DNA of 64,000 nt, from assembly GCA_021817005.1 (NCBI GenBank), contig JAKAWJ010000002.1, positions 62,001 through 126,000 on the forward strand. The letters run 5' to 3'. The stretch comes from an archaeon (GTDB lineage Archaea > Thermoproteota > Thermoprotei_A > Marsarchaeales > Marsarchaeaceae). Made by a program: the position numbers and the translations under genes. The notes below the pieces were generated by a model. The model had not been told where the DNA came from. It worked only from the letters and a program-made list of their open reading frames with translations, and searched no databases. This document shows positions 7,470-16,871 of the stretch, piece by piece (within the stretch, counting starts at the first letter, position 1; every line of letters begins with the position of its first letter).

Positions 7470-8489
7470 TCAACCGCCCCATGGAGTAAGAAAGAATGTC
7501 GCAAGCGCTAGGCCAACCCCAATCACAGTCAACAAATGATATCTAGCTATGAGCTGCTTCTCGCTCAAGGGAGAGCGCGAAGTCAATACGCCTGCCAAAC
7601 TAATCGGCGCTCCGGCGTGCGGGTTTGCCGAGATCATGCCGTCCTTGACCAAGACTGGCCTTTCAGGAAGCTGGTGGCTCTCGAATATTTTGCCCACACT
7701 CCCAAAAGATAAAAACCCATTGAGTATCATAGGCATTATAGCAACAGCCACTACTGCTTCTAGATTTCCAGTAATTGCTACCATGCCGGCGGCGGCACCC
7801 AGAGGTAGGCTTCCCACGTCGCCGATAAAGAACTTAGAAGGGTATCTGTTCATAAGGTACAGCCCTATTGATACGCCCGAACAGAGTAGAGAGAACGCTG
7901 ATACCATAGCAGAATACTTAGCTACTTGATCAACAAGTATCAGAACACCAAGAACTCCGAACACGAGAGCAGAAGCAAAAGTGAGGGTACCGTTATAAAC
8001 GTCATACATATTATACGCATTAGATGTTACGGCCAGTCCGACGGGGATTAGAAATGGATAAACAAAGAGAATGTGTATTTGGCCCACAAGAGGTAGGTAT
8101 GGATTTGCGCTGAAGAATCTTACATGGAGTAGGATTCCAAGAATATCCATCCAAACTCCTCCCAGCAAGGCTCCTCCCAATTTTATGCGGCGGGAGAGCT
8201 CCCAAAGGTCGTCCACCAACCCCAAAAGCACGTAGTATGTAAACGTCCCTAGCAAGACCAAGACGAACGCCCTTGCCGTAAGTGGTACGTAAAAATACAT
8301 TCCGGTCAAGACGGCATCTATTATAATTCCGGAAACAATTCCCCCCATTTCGGCCACCTTAGGCTTGCCTGGTTTGTGCACATCCAGTCCAAAGAAGCCA
8401 TGAAGAATGAATTTACTACGGAAGAGAAGCAAGCATACGTAAGTTGCCGCTCCTCCAAAGAGAAATGCAATTATCGAAGCGAAAAGCAT
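7470..8489 (-). CDS. polyprenyl-phosphate sugar-1-phosphate transferase (GPT/MraY/AglH-like)
   Basis: An integral membrane protein of 339 residues with about ten hydrophobic helices. Family motifs are visible: the first-loop motif GLDVHKPGKPKVAEMGGI, the cytoplasmic TSNAYNMYDVYNG and the catalytic FIGDVGSLPLGA. Such enzymes load a UDP-linked amino sugar phosphate onto dolichyl or undecaprenyl phosphate as the first step of N-glycan or surface-polymer assembly. In archaea the GlcNAc-1-P form (AglH) is the best precedent. The ATG lies 29 nt from a minus-strand TATA-like element (8515-8522). The downstream two-helix gene and the nearby DUF354 gene fit a surface-glycan locus. Sugar specificity cannot be read from the sequence. 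Confidence 0.85.
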   Translation of the reverse strand: MLFASIIAFLFGGAATYVCLLLFRSKFILHGFFGLDVHKPGKPKVAEMGGIVSGIIIDAVLTGMYFYVPLTARAFVLVLLGTFTYYVLLGLVDDLWELSRRIKLGGALLGGVWMDILGILLHVRFFSANPYLPLVGQIHILFVYPFLIPVGLAVTSNAYNMYDVYNGTLTFASALVFGVLGVLILVDQVAKYSAMVSAFSLLCSGVSIGLYLMNRYPSKFFIGDVGSLPLGAAAGMVAITGNLEAVVAVAIMPMILNGFLSFGSVGKIFESHQLPERPVLVKDGMISANPHAGAPISLAGVLTSRSPLSEKQLIARYHLLTVIGVGLALATFFLTPWGG

Positions 8490-8514
8490 GAGCCTCTTAA
8501 GTGTCGAACTCTGC

Positions 8515-8522
8515 TATAATTA
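8515..8522 (-). promoter_or_regulatory. TATA box of the sugar-phosphate transferase gene
   Basis: On the minus strand TAATTATA is centred 29 nt before the ATG at 8489, consistent with a leaderless transcript. Confidence 0.45.
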
Positions 8523-8734
8523 AGCTACTCGTGCGAATTTACAGAAGAACCGTGTTTCGAAAGCGTTTGAAAGGTACAAGCGACTGAAACGGCATGCCCA
8601 GAACGCCTTCTTCGATCCTAGGAAGATTCTACAATGAAAAATCGCGAAGCTTATCCATGCGAAAAATTCCTGTTGAAGCTTCTAGACACCTTTCTCAACA
8701 GCCAGTAGACTGTTGCTTGGTTCCTGCAACGGTG

Positions 8735-8818
8735 TGCGGGGTGTGGGATTCGAACCCACGCAGCTCTACGCGACGGAGCCTGAATCCGTCTCCTTTGGCC
8801 ATGCTCGGACAACCCCGC
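8735..8818 (-). tRNA. tRNA-Leu (anticodon CAG)
   Basis: An 84-nt class II tRNA on the minus strand. Acceptor GCGGGGT pairs with ACCCCGC, followed by discriminator A. The anticodon stem ACGGA/TCCGT encloses loop TTCAGGC, giving CAG. A long variable arm (CGCGTAGAGCTGCG) and the D-loop with TGGCC are typical of archaeal tRNA-Leu. There is no intron. Confidence 0.95.
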
Positions 8819-8919
8819 ACGATAACCCAATACTATGCCTTCTTTTGGGCTTTAAGTAATAAGTTGAGCAAAACCAAATCACTGGCCCGAGCCACGTCGT
8901 AATTCATAGTATGACCGAC

Positions 8920-9189
8920 TCAATCCTTGACAGTCTCAAGTGTGCTCACAACCTGCCATAACTGAACTCGAGTATGAGGCGGCATATTAGGATCCTGCGA
9001 TATTTGATCTATAACACTTATTGCGTTAGCGGCCCTGACTCCCGGTGTAAGATTCTTCGCTTGGAGCACCTTGAATGCCTCTTGGGTGGTTTTTCTTATA
9101 TTTCTAGGAATAGTGGTGTCGTCCGATATCTGTTGAAGCAACACCACTGCCTGCTTGATTTTTTCATCATTACCAATTTTCAGGGCCAT
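8920..9189 (-). CDS. UPF0147 family protein
   Basis: An 89-residue all-helical protein matching the archaeal UPF0147 family: IKQAVVLLQQISDDTTIPRNIR, then KNLTPGVRAANAISVIDQ and DPNMPPHTRVQLWQVVSTLE. No function is established for the family. It is divergent from the zinc-ribbon gene at 9254, and the A/T-rich element at 9222-9231 may serve both. Confidence 0.85.
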   Translation of the reverse strand: MALKIGNDEKIKQAVVLLQQISDDTTIPRNIRKTTQEAFKVLQAKNLTPGVRAANAISVIDQISQDPNMPPHTRVQLWQVVSTLETVKD

Positions 9190-9221
9190 GATAACATCCC
9201 TTCAAGACAGCCAACGCGGAT

Positions 9222-9231
9222 AGGAATATAT
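9222..9231. promoter_or_regulatory. putative bidirectional TATA element
   Basis: GGAATATATG lies 27 nt before the plus-strand GTG at 9254 and about 37 nt before the minus-strand ATG at 9189. It fits a leaderless start for the plus gene and a short leader for the minus gene. Confidence 0.4.
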
Positions 9232-9253
9232 GCTTTTACATGAAAGGAAGAAT

Positions 9254-9625
9254 GTGTCCAAAGTAAGCAAAGAAATAGCCAAAGTTCTCACACAAGGGGG
9301 TAAACTGCTTGCTGATACCTGTCCAAACTGCTCAACCCCCCTAGTCCAGACGCGAAGTGGCATGACAGTCTGCGTAAATTGTGGTTGGTCAACAAATCCA
9401 AATAAGGATATAGTAAACGGCCCTGTTCAACATGGGTCTCAGAGTTTTCCTGGATTGCGGTCCATTGTAGAAGAGGTAGTGAATTCGTATTCAAGAAGGC
9501 TCTCAAATCCTAACGACGTAGACCCGCAAGACCTGAAGGTAATCTTTCTTGCCCTCTCGATTCTTCAAAAACTTGATCAAACAGACGTCGAGGAGAGTTC
9601 TATTCAAGGAAGCCGTCACGAATAA
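9254..9625 (+). CDS. Sjogren/scleroderma autoantigen 1 (p27) family zinc-ribbon protein
   Basis: A protein of about 123 residues with a zinc ribbon (CPNCSTPLVQTRSGMTVCVNC) after a helical N-terminus (SKEIAKVLTQGGKLLADTCP). This is the arrangement of the autoantigen p27/SSSCA1 family found across archaea, whose function is not established. GTG at 9254 is preferred over an ATG at 9230 because the A/T box would otherwise lie over the start codon. It converges on hef, whose 3' end it overlaps by 10 bp. Confidence 0.75.
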   Translation: MSKVSKEIAKVLTQGGKLLADTCPNCSTPLVQTRSGMTVCVNCGWSTNPNKDIVNGPVQHGSQSFPGLRSIVEEVVNSYSRRLSNPNDVDPQDLKVIFLALSILQKLDQTDVEESSIQGSRHE

Positions 9626-11955
9626 CTCTGTTCTTTATCTAGATTGTTTCTCTCATAGGGTGAGTTAATCAGTTCCACCAGCCTCGCGGCGGTCTTCTCA
9701 CCTATCCCGTCCACGGCTTCTAGTTCCTTGGCCGAAGCGTTAAAAACGCCCTCAATTGAGCCAAAGTGCGTCAATAGATTCTTTGCTCTTGAACTGTCTA
9801 TACCGGGAAGAGAAGCTACTACATACTCCCTCAAATCATTATCCAAAACTGGCTTCCTCTCATCCCGAACAACTGGCCTAGACCTACCGAACTCGTGTTG
9901 TTCCCGTATTGCCATCCTACTAATGAAGAGAGCGGTTTCCGATGGCGACCGCGACCAAAGTATCGGAATGCCATAATCCACTGCCAAACTGATTAACGCG
10001 CCCCTTACGGACTCGGGACTGAGCGAGACCGAAAACAAGCTCTCACCTTCAATAATAAAAACTGGACGTCTGAACGTACGCCGAATATTAACAGCCTGCT
10101 GGAACAGTCTTCCGTCCTGTATCGAGGCTGCAAAGTCCTTTACCTGCTTCCTCTCAACACAAACTTGATCAGATACAATATAATCCCCGACTGGTAGCTC
10201 TTCAAATCTGATTTTGAGCCCGAAATTGCTGAGAGATGCTGCCACACTTGACGCTCCTTCCCGACTGTCCACTACTACTTCGGGTCTGACCTCGGGATTT
10301 GCGGTAGCTGACGAGTCGTGATTGCTTAACTGCAAATCTGGACCTTGAACTTCCAAGCCGCTCGCATGCGCCTCGCGCTGCACCTCTGACTTATCCGCCA
10401 ACGGACTTGATTGTGCAAGCCTAGATATGGTGGCTTTCAAATTCTGCTGTTTTCTGCGGGCTATCCAGTAAAAGACCTCATCTCTTGTCCCCTTTGTTAT
10501 CAGTGTGATCACTTTTCCCGCGCTCCTCCTGCCAGTTCTCCCCATGCGTTGCACCAACCGGGTTACGCTCGGTACGTTCTCATACATGACCACCAGATTG
10601 CACTCGTCTATATCCAGACCTTCCTCAGCAACCTGAGTTGCTACTAAAACATTGAACTCTCCAGCCTTGAATCTTTCGAGCACATTCGCCTGTTCCTTTT
10701 GAGACATCCCCTGATCCGATCCTCTCTCCGCTTGTCCAACAAACCTGATGGGTCTTACCCCGTCTATATGCGAGAGGGCACGAACAACAAGACTAGCCGT
10801 GTCTCTATAGTTTGTGAATATTATAGCTTTGTCGCTCCTATTCTTGAAGTAGCCGCTCAGTATCTGTACAAGGACGCCTAGTTTGGGGTGCTCGACTCCC
10901 TCATTAATCAGATTATCCAAATGAGACTTTGCCACTACCCAGAACGGGTCCATAGCGACGAGGCGAAGTGACCGACTTGGTCTTTTTCTGTAGGCCTCAT
11001 CAATTCTCTTTGTATACATGCGGGCAGAAGTTACTCCCTGCGTCTCGAGCAAATTCATGGCGTGCAAGAGCCTGATGCTTGCCGCTGTGTGAACGACCGC
11101 TTCAGACATCTCCGGAGTCCATCCACTTTGCGATGCTGCCTTCGTTAGGCGTTGCTGAAGTTCGATAAGCGTCTTCAGGTTTACTCTATCAGCGCCTGAC
11201 GCCGCCATCAATTTCTTCTCAACAAGTGGCTGCAACAGCTTACTGAACAGTAGCTCCATGTAACGCATCGTAGCCGCGAACTCCTTGGGAGGATTAACAA
11301 AGATTGGCTGATAATCGGTGGTCTGAACGTATTTTCTCACGTCTTCATCCGATGAGTTCTTTGAAGATATGTTCTTGATGCTGAGGTTCGTGCTGATTTC
11401 CTGAAGAGCGACAGGAGATGAACCAGGACTCGCAGTAAGTCCAATCGTCAAACCGCCCGGGTTTTGCGCCTGATACCGTCGAGCTATAAATACATAAGGG
11501 TAGTTACCCACTGACCTGTGGGCCTCATCAAATATCATTACGGATATACTAGCGAGTGAGTAGCGTTCAGCAATGAGGTCATTACGCACTACTTGAGGCG
11601 TACAAACAAGCACTCTAGCTCTCGCCCACTTAGCCACTCTCTCGCGTGGTGACTCGCTCCCTGTGAGTTCTGCGAAGTCTTCCTTATCAAAAAGTATGAC
11701 TCGTCTGAATTGTTCGACGAGTTGGGATACAAGAGGCCGGGTGGGAGCGAGTACAAGCGCTTTTTTGTCCAATTTTTGTTCCAACCTCGCAGCCACCACG
11801 AGAGCCGCAATAGTGGTCTTGCCTAGTCCTGTGGGCAATACTACCAAGGTATTAGCCTCAAGTGCGCTCTTGCAGAGCTCAAGCTGGTAGTCTCTTATTT
11901 CGAACGCGTCTAAGTTAAGAATTGAGGGTAGCTTAAACGACCGCGCCTGATTCAA
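9616..11955 (-). CDS. hef: Hef: helicase-nuclease of the XPF/FANCM family
   Basis: A complete 779-residue Hef. The N-terminal SF2 helicase has Walker A PTGLGKTT (41-48), DEAH in MIFDEAHRSVGNY (about 140), and motif VI QRMGRTGRRSAG. The C-terminal XPF-type nuclease has VVDSREGAS and the catalytic ERKQVKDFA, followed by tandem HhH motifs (LPGIDSSRAKNLLTHFG, VDGIGEKTAARLVEL). Hef processes stalled replication forks and branched DNA. All key motifs are intact. Many archaea outside Euryarchaeota have only the short nuclease form, so a full fusion is notable. The start overlaps the 3' end of tmk by 23 bp, so the two are probably co-transcribed. Confidence 0.93.
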   Translation of the reverse strand: MNQARSFKLPSILNLDAFEIRDYQLELCKSALEANTLVVLPTGLGKTTIAALVVAARLEQKLDKKALVLAPTRPLVSQLVEQFRRVILFDKEDFAELTGSESPRERVAKWARARVLVCTPQVVRNDLIAERYSLASISVMIFDEAHRSVGNYPYVFIARRYQAQNPGGLTIGLTASPGSSPVALQEISTNLSIKNISSKNSSDEDVRKYVQTTDYQPIFVNPPKEFAATMRYMELLFSKLLQPLVEKKLMAASGADRVNLKTLIELQQRLTKAASQSGWTPEMSEAVVHTAASIRLLHAMNLLETQGVTSARMYTKRIDEAYRKRPSRSLRLVAMDPFWVVAKSHLDNLINEGVEHPKLGVLVQILSGYFKNRSDKAIIFTNYRDTASLVVRALSHIDGVRPIRFVGQAERGSDQGMSQKEQANVLERFKAGEFNVLVATQVAEEGLDIDECNLVVMYENVPSVTRLVQRMGRTGRRSAGKVITLITKGTRDEVFYWIARRKQQNLKATISRLAQSSPLADKSEVQREAHASGLEVQGPDLQLSNHDSSATANPEVRPEVVVDSREGASSVAASLSNFGLKIRFEELPVGDYIVSDQVCVERKQVKDFAASIQDGRLFQQAVNIRRTFRRPVFIIEGESLFSVSLSPESVRGALISLAVDYGIPILWSRSPSETALFISRMAIREQHEFGRSRPVVRDERKPVLDNDLREYVVASLPGIDSSRAKNLLTHFGSIEGVFNASAKELEAVDGIGEKTAARLVELINSPYERNNLDKEQSYS

Positions 11956-12532
11956 CTAGTTTCCCCCAAACCTGCCTGAATACAGTTTCCGAAATTGCTC
12001 TAGGAGTGTCATCGCCTTGCAATACCTGAAAATTATAAATCTTCGCAAGATGCAAAAAGGCCGACCGCACTTTATCCAGATAGCCACGTGATTCGAACGC
12101 ATCGTGCTTGGATAATCGTCCTAGACTCAGCCTAGGGTCGATGTCTAGAAGGAAGGTCAAGTCCGGTCGAGGCGCAAAGGAATTTATCCGTTCAACAAAC
12201 TCCAAGGGTGCTCCAGCGGCCACCTGATATGCAATCGATGAGAAGTAGTATCTGTCAAACACCTGCACTGCGCGGCTCATATCTCCTAATTTTTCCAAAT
12301 GATCCGAACGATCCGCCGCATATAAGAGAGCGATAGTAACCGGATTGGTTATACTTGCTGCCTCTAGCACGTAGTGCCGTATTAGCTCTCCAACCGCACC
12401 CTCGGTGGGCTCTCTCGAATAGACGGAGTGTACTCCTCTCTCAAGCAGGCGACTCACGAGTAGCTTTGCCTGCGTGGACTTACCAGAACCGTCAATCCCT
12501 TCAAATACTATGAGCAAGAAATAAGCACCCAT
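11933..12532 (-). CDS. tmk: thymidylate kinase
   Basis: A 199-residue protein that phosphorylates dTMP to dTDP. The P-loop GIDGSGKST is at residues 12-20. YSREPTEGAVGELIR is the DRX/substrate region, ADRSDHL follows, and VQVFDRYYFSSIAYQ is the conserved DR(Y/W) motif. The lid region carries RLSKHDAFESRGYL. It is followed by hef (23-bp overlap) and lies head-to-head with the HD-domain gene. With ThyX at the left of the window, this supplies the dTTP branch. Confidence 0.93.
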   Translation of the reverse strand: MGAYFLLIVFEGIDGSGKSTQAKLLVSRLLERGVHSVYSREPTEGAVGELIRHYVLEAASITNPVTIALLYAADRSDHLEKLGDMSRAVQVFDRYYFSSIAYQVAAGAPLEFVERINSFAPRPDLTFLLDIDPRLSLGRLSKHDAFESRGYLDKVRSAFLHLAKIYNFQVLQGDDTPRAISETVFRQVWGKLVESGAVV

Positions 12533-12579
12533 TACACTTTTCTACGTGCTTGCAGCTCTAGGTCGTGCGAGAAACCCCA

Positions 12580-13869
12580 ATGAAATTCTTCAGTGAAATA
12601 ATGGACCCAGTCCACGGTTACATCCAGTTTACGGACGTAGAAAAGAGTATAATCGACACCGAACCTGTCCAAAGGCTTCATAGACTCAAACAACTTGGCA
12701 CGGCATATTATACTTACCCGTCTGCAGTTCACTCCAGATTTTCGCACGTAACAGGAGCTATGTCACTGGCCGGCCTTGCAGCCGACAGACTCTGCGCCGC
12801 CGGTTATTTGGAAGAAGATGACATACAGATCCTTAGGCTTTCAGCATTACTGCATGATTTGGGTCATGGGCCGTTCTCTCACTCATCCGAACGCGTATTG
12901 CGGCAAACTACCGGATTAACACATGAGGATATGGGTACCCGCCTTATATCCAGCACTGAGGTGGGAGATAGAATCTCCGCCGCAGGTTTTGACAAGGGAA
13001 CAATCTCTAAACTTGCGGTTGGCAAATCTGAATACAAGGGCAAATTATTCCCGGCGAAAATAATCGCTGGGCAGGTTGATGTTGACAAGATGGATTTCCT
13101 CAATCGTGATTCACACTTCAGTGGAGTTCCTTACGGTAGAGTAGACCATTTCAGGCTAATTGATGGGTTCTCCCCTGTAGACGACAATCTGACAATAAAC
13201 GCAAACGCACTCTATGCGCTCGAGCAATTCATAATCGCACGCTACGAGATGTTCAAAGCTGTATATTATCATCGCACTGTACGCGCATCAGAAATTATGT
13301 TAGATGCGATATTGCGCGCCTATGCTACAGACCTTGGATTCACGAAGGATATGAGCAATGAGACGTATCTTGAACTGGATGATGGATCTGTCTGGGGGAG
13401 GCTCAGAGTTTTGAGCGGGGACTCCAAAAGTGAAAAGGAGAAGCGAGATGCTAGCGAACTTTACAAAATGATGAACCGAAGAGAATTATTGAAGCCTTGC
13501 TATGAGGCGGTTCACCATGAATCAAATCCTCAAGGAAGAATTCTCGAAGACGCCAGAGTTCTTCAGGCTCTATCCGAATCAGTATCGACAAGAGCCAACG
13601 TGGATGCTTCCCAGGTCTTCATCGATACTCCTACACTTCCGACCATGCCACTGGGCCCGTTCGACAAGGGGAGCGCGGACATAATGATCTACACAGAAAA
13701 AACAGGCGAAGTTGAAAGACTCTCGCGGCTTTCACCTCTCGCGAACGCCCTCAGCCAGTATGTGGCTTTGGTGAGGGTATACTCGCTACCGTCAGCAAGA
13801 CGCGCTGTCTCCGAGGCCGCGTCAGTGGTATTTAAACGGGAACTAATTGCCGAGAAAGTATCCTATTAA
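12580..13869 (+). CDS. HD-domain dNTPase-like (SAMHD1/Dgt-type) phosphohydrolase
   Basis: About 429 residues. The N-terminus MDPVHGYIQFTDVEKSIIDTEPVQRLHRLKQLG is the classical start of SAMHD1-like HD proteins, followed by HSRFSHVTG (H51, H56) and LLHDLGHGPFSHSSE (H92, D93), the metal-binding HD site. Later DKMDFLNRDSHFSGV is also typical. Relatives hydrolyse dNTPs to nucleosides and triphosphate; the substrate here is inferred. ATG at 12580 is preferred, with GTG at 12565 as an alternative. It is divergent from tmk, and the XPD-like gene follows 27 nt downstream. Confidence 0.85.
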   Translation: MKFFSEIMDPVHGYIQFTDVEKSIIDTEPVQRLHRLKQLGTAYYTYPSAVHSRFSHVTGAMSLAGLAADRLCAAGYLEEDDIQILRLSALLHDLGHGPFSHSSERVLRQTTGLTHEDMGTRLISSTEVGDRISAAGFDKGTISKLAVGKSEYKGKLFPAKIIAGQVDVDKMDFLNRDSHFSGVPYGRVDHFRLIDGFSPVDDNLTINANALYALEQFIIARYEMFKAVYYHRTVRASEIMLDAILRAYATDLGFTKDMSNETYLELDDGSVWGRLRVLSGDSKSEKEKRDASELYKMMNRRELLKPCYEAVHHESNPQGRILEDARVLQALSESVSTRANVDASQVFIDTPTLPTMPLGPFDKGSADIMIYTEKTGEVERLSRLSPLANALSQYVALVRVYSLPSARRAVSEAASVVFKRELIAEKVSY

Positions 13870-13896
13870 ATTCAATTCTATCTATCTACCGGCTAC

Positions 13897-15582
13897 TTGC
13901 ACAGCGAAGACAACGAACTCATGAGCCTTGCGCGCAAGGCTTTTCCTTACACTATGACGGAAGACCAGACCAGAATACTAAACGTAATATTTGCAACGCA
14001 CCGGAGACGAATATGCTCTCTCATCGAAGCCGCAAATGGAGCTGGTAAGACAACATGTATAGCAGTTGCAGCAGCAACGTTAGCTACAATAGGCGAACGA
14101 CCTACCATCGCCTGTTCAACTCATTCTCAGACTTCTCGCGTTATCGAAGAGCTTCGACGTCTTCAACAAAAATACAAGGCTGTCGTTCTTGGCAGCAGAG
14201 ACGCCCTCTGCTCTTCAGATGGACTCAAGTCTGCAAAAGCGATTTGTGCCTTACCCAAGCTCAGATTCCGGTGCCCCTACTTTCCACCTGCAGCAGATTT
14301 TCATCCTTGGACCATGAACATTTCAGAAATGGTGTCGGTCGCTGCTGAGAAAGAAATCTGCGCGTATGAGACCTGCTGGAACAGCGCCTCTCAGTCCGAT
14401 ATTGTAATTGTACCACAGGCTTACCTGCTTAGCGAGTATTCATGGAAAAAGGCGTCAAGAATCATCGACTCCTCAATGTTGATGATAGATGAGTGCCATA
14501 ATGTTCTTACCCGCTCATTCGAGGTCTTTGACGTTGGAATTGAATTCATCTCAGAGGCGGGAAAAGAAGTTTCCAAGCTACTGAGAAGCAGGAAAAAGTG
14601 GACTAAGAAGAAACTGATTTCCACAGTAGGTTCAGTTGCCGCCATTTACGACGCTGTAACCGCAGAAGCTGAAGTAGCCGCGGACTGTTCGAAGCACGCG
14701 CTCGGATATCGTCTCTCCCGGGAATATATTGCGCTCAAAGCCCTTTTTGAGGGGAATTACACTACGCTCATAGTTGGAAACAATTCGGCGAGGGGCCTGC
14801 GCGACGGCGCTTCAGATTCTTTCGGAGAACGTCTTAGCTACTTTGACTCAATTGTTATGATGTCGGCCACCCCAGGGGCCGTTAAGCTCTACACTTCGCT
14901 TCTGCGAGAGAGACCCTTGTATGTCGAACGAATACCGAGTCCTTATCGTGACGGCCAGCTGAGAGTATACATTGTAACAGACTTTACTACGAAATTTACA
15001 GAAAGGAAGCCGTCAGACGGCGCAAGGTTGGCATCGTTAGTCGATATGGCGCTCCGTGGTAGGTCAGACGCCAGACTGGGCATCTTCTTTCCTTCGTACG
15101 CATATATGCACGAAACAGCAAATTGTTTCACCGAAATTGGCTATACCCTGATGCCATCTAACCGTGTAGAACTCACGTCAGTTGTCACGCTGTCGGATTC
15201 TGGGGGACACGTGGTCATGCTGGCAGTCCAGGGGGGAAGGGCAGGGGAAGGATATGAGTACCCAGGAGGGCTCGACATAGTGCTAGTTGTCGGTCTTGCG
15301 CTACCAGTACCCTACCCCACCGGATTGGAAGCGATGTTAGCTAGCTCTCTAGCGTTTGAGGTGTCATCGGTCTACGCATATCACATCTCCCAAGCAGTGC
15401 AGAAGGCAGTACAGGCAGTAGGCAGGGTGATCAGAGGGCCCCGCGACAAAGGGATAGGCGTTCTTATGGACCGGAGATTCCTTAATCGCACGGTGCTTGA
15501 TTCTATGCCTGCGTGGTTCAGGGATTGTCTGAAAGGCTCTGGCTCGTTTGGTTCGCTAGCTCAACTAATAATGGAGCGCTGA
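13897..15582 (+). CDS. XPD/Rad3-like Fe-S DNA helicase
   Basis: A 561-residue SF2 helicase. It has Walker A AANGAGKTT (45-53), and a DECH box in MLMIDECHN (198-201). Cysteines at about 105, 117, 126 and 155/160 (ALCSSDG, AICALP, RFRCPY, EICAYETC) match the XPD [4Fe-4S] domain. Motif VI is QAVGRVIRGPRD near the C-terminus. XPD-type enzymes unwind DNA 5' to 3' in repair. The start is uncertain: TTG 13897 or ATG 13921. The RecA-like gene begins 4 nt after the stop, so the two are likely co-expressed. Confidence 0.85.
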   Translation: MHSEDNELMSLARKAFPYTMTEDQTRILNVIFATHRRRICSLIEAANGAGKTTCIAVAAATLATIGERPTIACSTHSQTSRVIEELRRLQQKYKAVVLGSRDALCSSDGLKSAKAICALPKLRFRCPYFPPAADFHPWTMNISEMVSVAAEKEICAYETCWNSASQSDIVIVPQAYLLSEYSWKKASRIIDSSMLMIDECHNVLTRSFEVFDVGIEFISEAGKEVSKLLRSRKKWTKKKLISTVGSVAAIYDAVTAEAEVAADCSKHALGYRLSREYIALKALFEGNYTTLIVGNNSARGLRDGASDSFGERLSYFDSIVMMSATPGAVKLYTSLLRERPLYVERIPSPYRDGQLRVYIVTDFTTKFTERKPSDGARLASLVDMALRGRSDARLGIFFPSYAYMHETANCFTEIGYTLMPSNRVELTSVVTLSDSGGHVVMLAVQGGRAGEGYEYPGGLDIVLVVGLALPVPYPTGLEAMLASSLAFEVSSVYAYHISQAVQKAVQAVGRVIRGPRDKGIGVLMDRRFLNRTVLDSMPAWFRDCLKGSGSFGSLAQLIMER

Positions 15583-15586
15583 GGCT

Positions 15587-16264
15587 TTGTCTGGCACGGT
15601 GTGCCCTGAAAGACTGGACCCGCTCCTTCAGCTCGGGATACGGCAAATCACGAAAGGTAACACGTATGTAGTCTGGGGGTCGTCTGGATCTGGTAAAACT
15701 CTGTTCTCAATACTAGCGGCTCTTAGCAGGACGGCGCTAGGCGAAAGAGTGCTCTTTGCTACACGACTCGCTGAAGGAGCTGGCCGCCTAAAAACGCTGA
15801 GCAAAGCTCACGGTCTCACGGAGGAAATGCTCGAAAGAATAATTACGCTCGATATAGACTCAAAAAACACAGAAGCCGCCTTGATCGAAATTACTAGACA
15901 GGGCCTTTCCTCAACCGTCATAGTAGACACTATCACCGCAAGCTACCTAACATATGTGTCAGAGAATCCGGAGCTATTGTTCCAGCGGAACAGGCTCCTC
16001 GCATCATTTCTGGCAGAGCTACACTATTACCGCAGGAATGAGAATTTAGTCTTAATCCTTACAGCAGACTCTGGACAAGAGCCGAGAGATCAGCCTATTG
16101 CCGGTCATGTGCTTAACTACTTCGCAGATATGACCATTCACCTACGCAAAAAAGATATGACGAATTCGGGGGAGGCGTATATGCGCGAGGCGGGAGACGC
16201 CGTTACTACAAGATACTCTTATACTCTGGACTATCTGGGATTCAACTCTGGTGGTAACCGCTGA
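15587..16264 (+). CDS. RecA-superfamily ATPase (RadB/KaiC-like)
   Basis: A 225-residue single-domain RecA-fold ATPase. LLQLGIRQITKGNTYVVWG leads into Walker A GSSGSGKT (31-38). A Walker B-like strand SSTVIVDTITASYL follows, then LVLILTADSGQ. There is no N-terminal HhH domain, so it resembles RadB or a KaiC-like protein more than RadA. The start codon is TTG, 4 nt after the helicase stop. Next to an XPD-like helicase, a role in recombination or repair is plausible but unproven. Confidence 0.7.
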   Translation: MSGTVCPERLDPLLQLGIRQITKGNTYVVWGSSGSGKTLFSILAALSRTALGERVLFATRLAEGAGRLKTLSKAHGLTEEMLERIITLDIDSKNTEAALIEITRQGLSSTVIVDTITASYLTYVSENPELLFQRNRLLASFLAELHYYRRNENLVLILTADSGQEPRDQPIAGHVLNYFADMTIHLRKKDMTNSGEAYMREAGDAVTTRYSYTLDYLGFNSGGNR

Positions 16265-16266
16265 AT

Positions 16267-16809
16267 GTGGGTGTGGCTATTGTTACAACGGTTTACCTCC
16301 TCTTTCCTGCAATGACTGCTAATGCCGCCCCTGTATTTATCAAAAAAGGTCACCCGATTGATTGTGGCAAGCGTTTAAGGGATAAGCGACGACTATTTGG
16401 AGACGGTAAATCTTTCGAAGGTTTTGCTTTGGGTGTGGCAGTTGGAGTTGCCACAACTCTAATCGAGCTTGTAGGCGTGCCTGGATCGCAGCGATTCGTT
16501 ACTGGATTGACTTTTTCGATAGGCGCGCTATTAGGAGACCTTTGTGGCGCCTTTGTAAAGAGAAGAGCTGGATTTGAAAGAGGACAACCGGCCCCGCTGT
16601 TGGATCAGTTGGACTTTGTCCTCGGGGCCTACCTGCTCGCGATTGTTGTCAATTATGGGATAGGAGAAGGCGCTTCCGTCTTTGGAAACGGAATCCCAGT
16701 CGGAGAGCAACTTACTATAGTGCTTACCTCTCTCTACATTATTCCAATAATACATTTGCTCACAAACGCAGGAGCCTATAAATTGAAACTCAAGACTAAT
16801 CCCTGGTAA
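16267..16809 (+). CDS. carS: CDP-archaeol synthase
   Basis: CarS (DUF46) transfers CTP to 2,3-digeranylgeranylglyceryl phosphate to give CDP-archaeol, the precursor of archaeal phospholipids. The 180-residue membrane protein shows family motifs in order: PAMTANAAPVFIKKGHPIDCG, RRLFGDGKSFEGF, GALLGDLCGAFVKRRAGFERG and PAPLLDQLDFVLGAYLL. Five or so membrane helices are visible. It begins 2 nt after the RecA-like gene stop. Together with the GGGP synthase at 58375-59112 this window carries two steps of archaeal lipid synthesis. Confidence 0.93.
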   Translation: MGVAIVTTVYLLFPAMTANAAPVFIKKGHPIDCGKRLRDKRRLFGDGKSFEGFALGVAVGVATTLIELVGVPGSQRFVTGLTFSIGALLGDLCGAFVKRRAGFERGQPAPLLDQLDFVLGAYLLAIVVNYGIGEGASVFGNGIPVGEQLTIVLTSLYIIPIIHLLTNAGAYKLKLKTNPW

Positions 16810-16871
16810 CTACCATGAAAGCACCTCGTCCTCGTCGTAGTCAGTAAGAAAATTCCTCTCCTTCAGTAACT

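Noticed and set aside
8594-8902. A 102-codon plus-strand reading
   Set aside because: It crosses tRNA-Leu (the GVWDSNPRSSTRRSL part is tRNA sequence) and has no other support.
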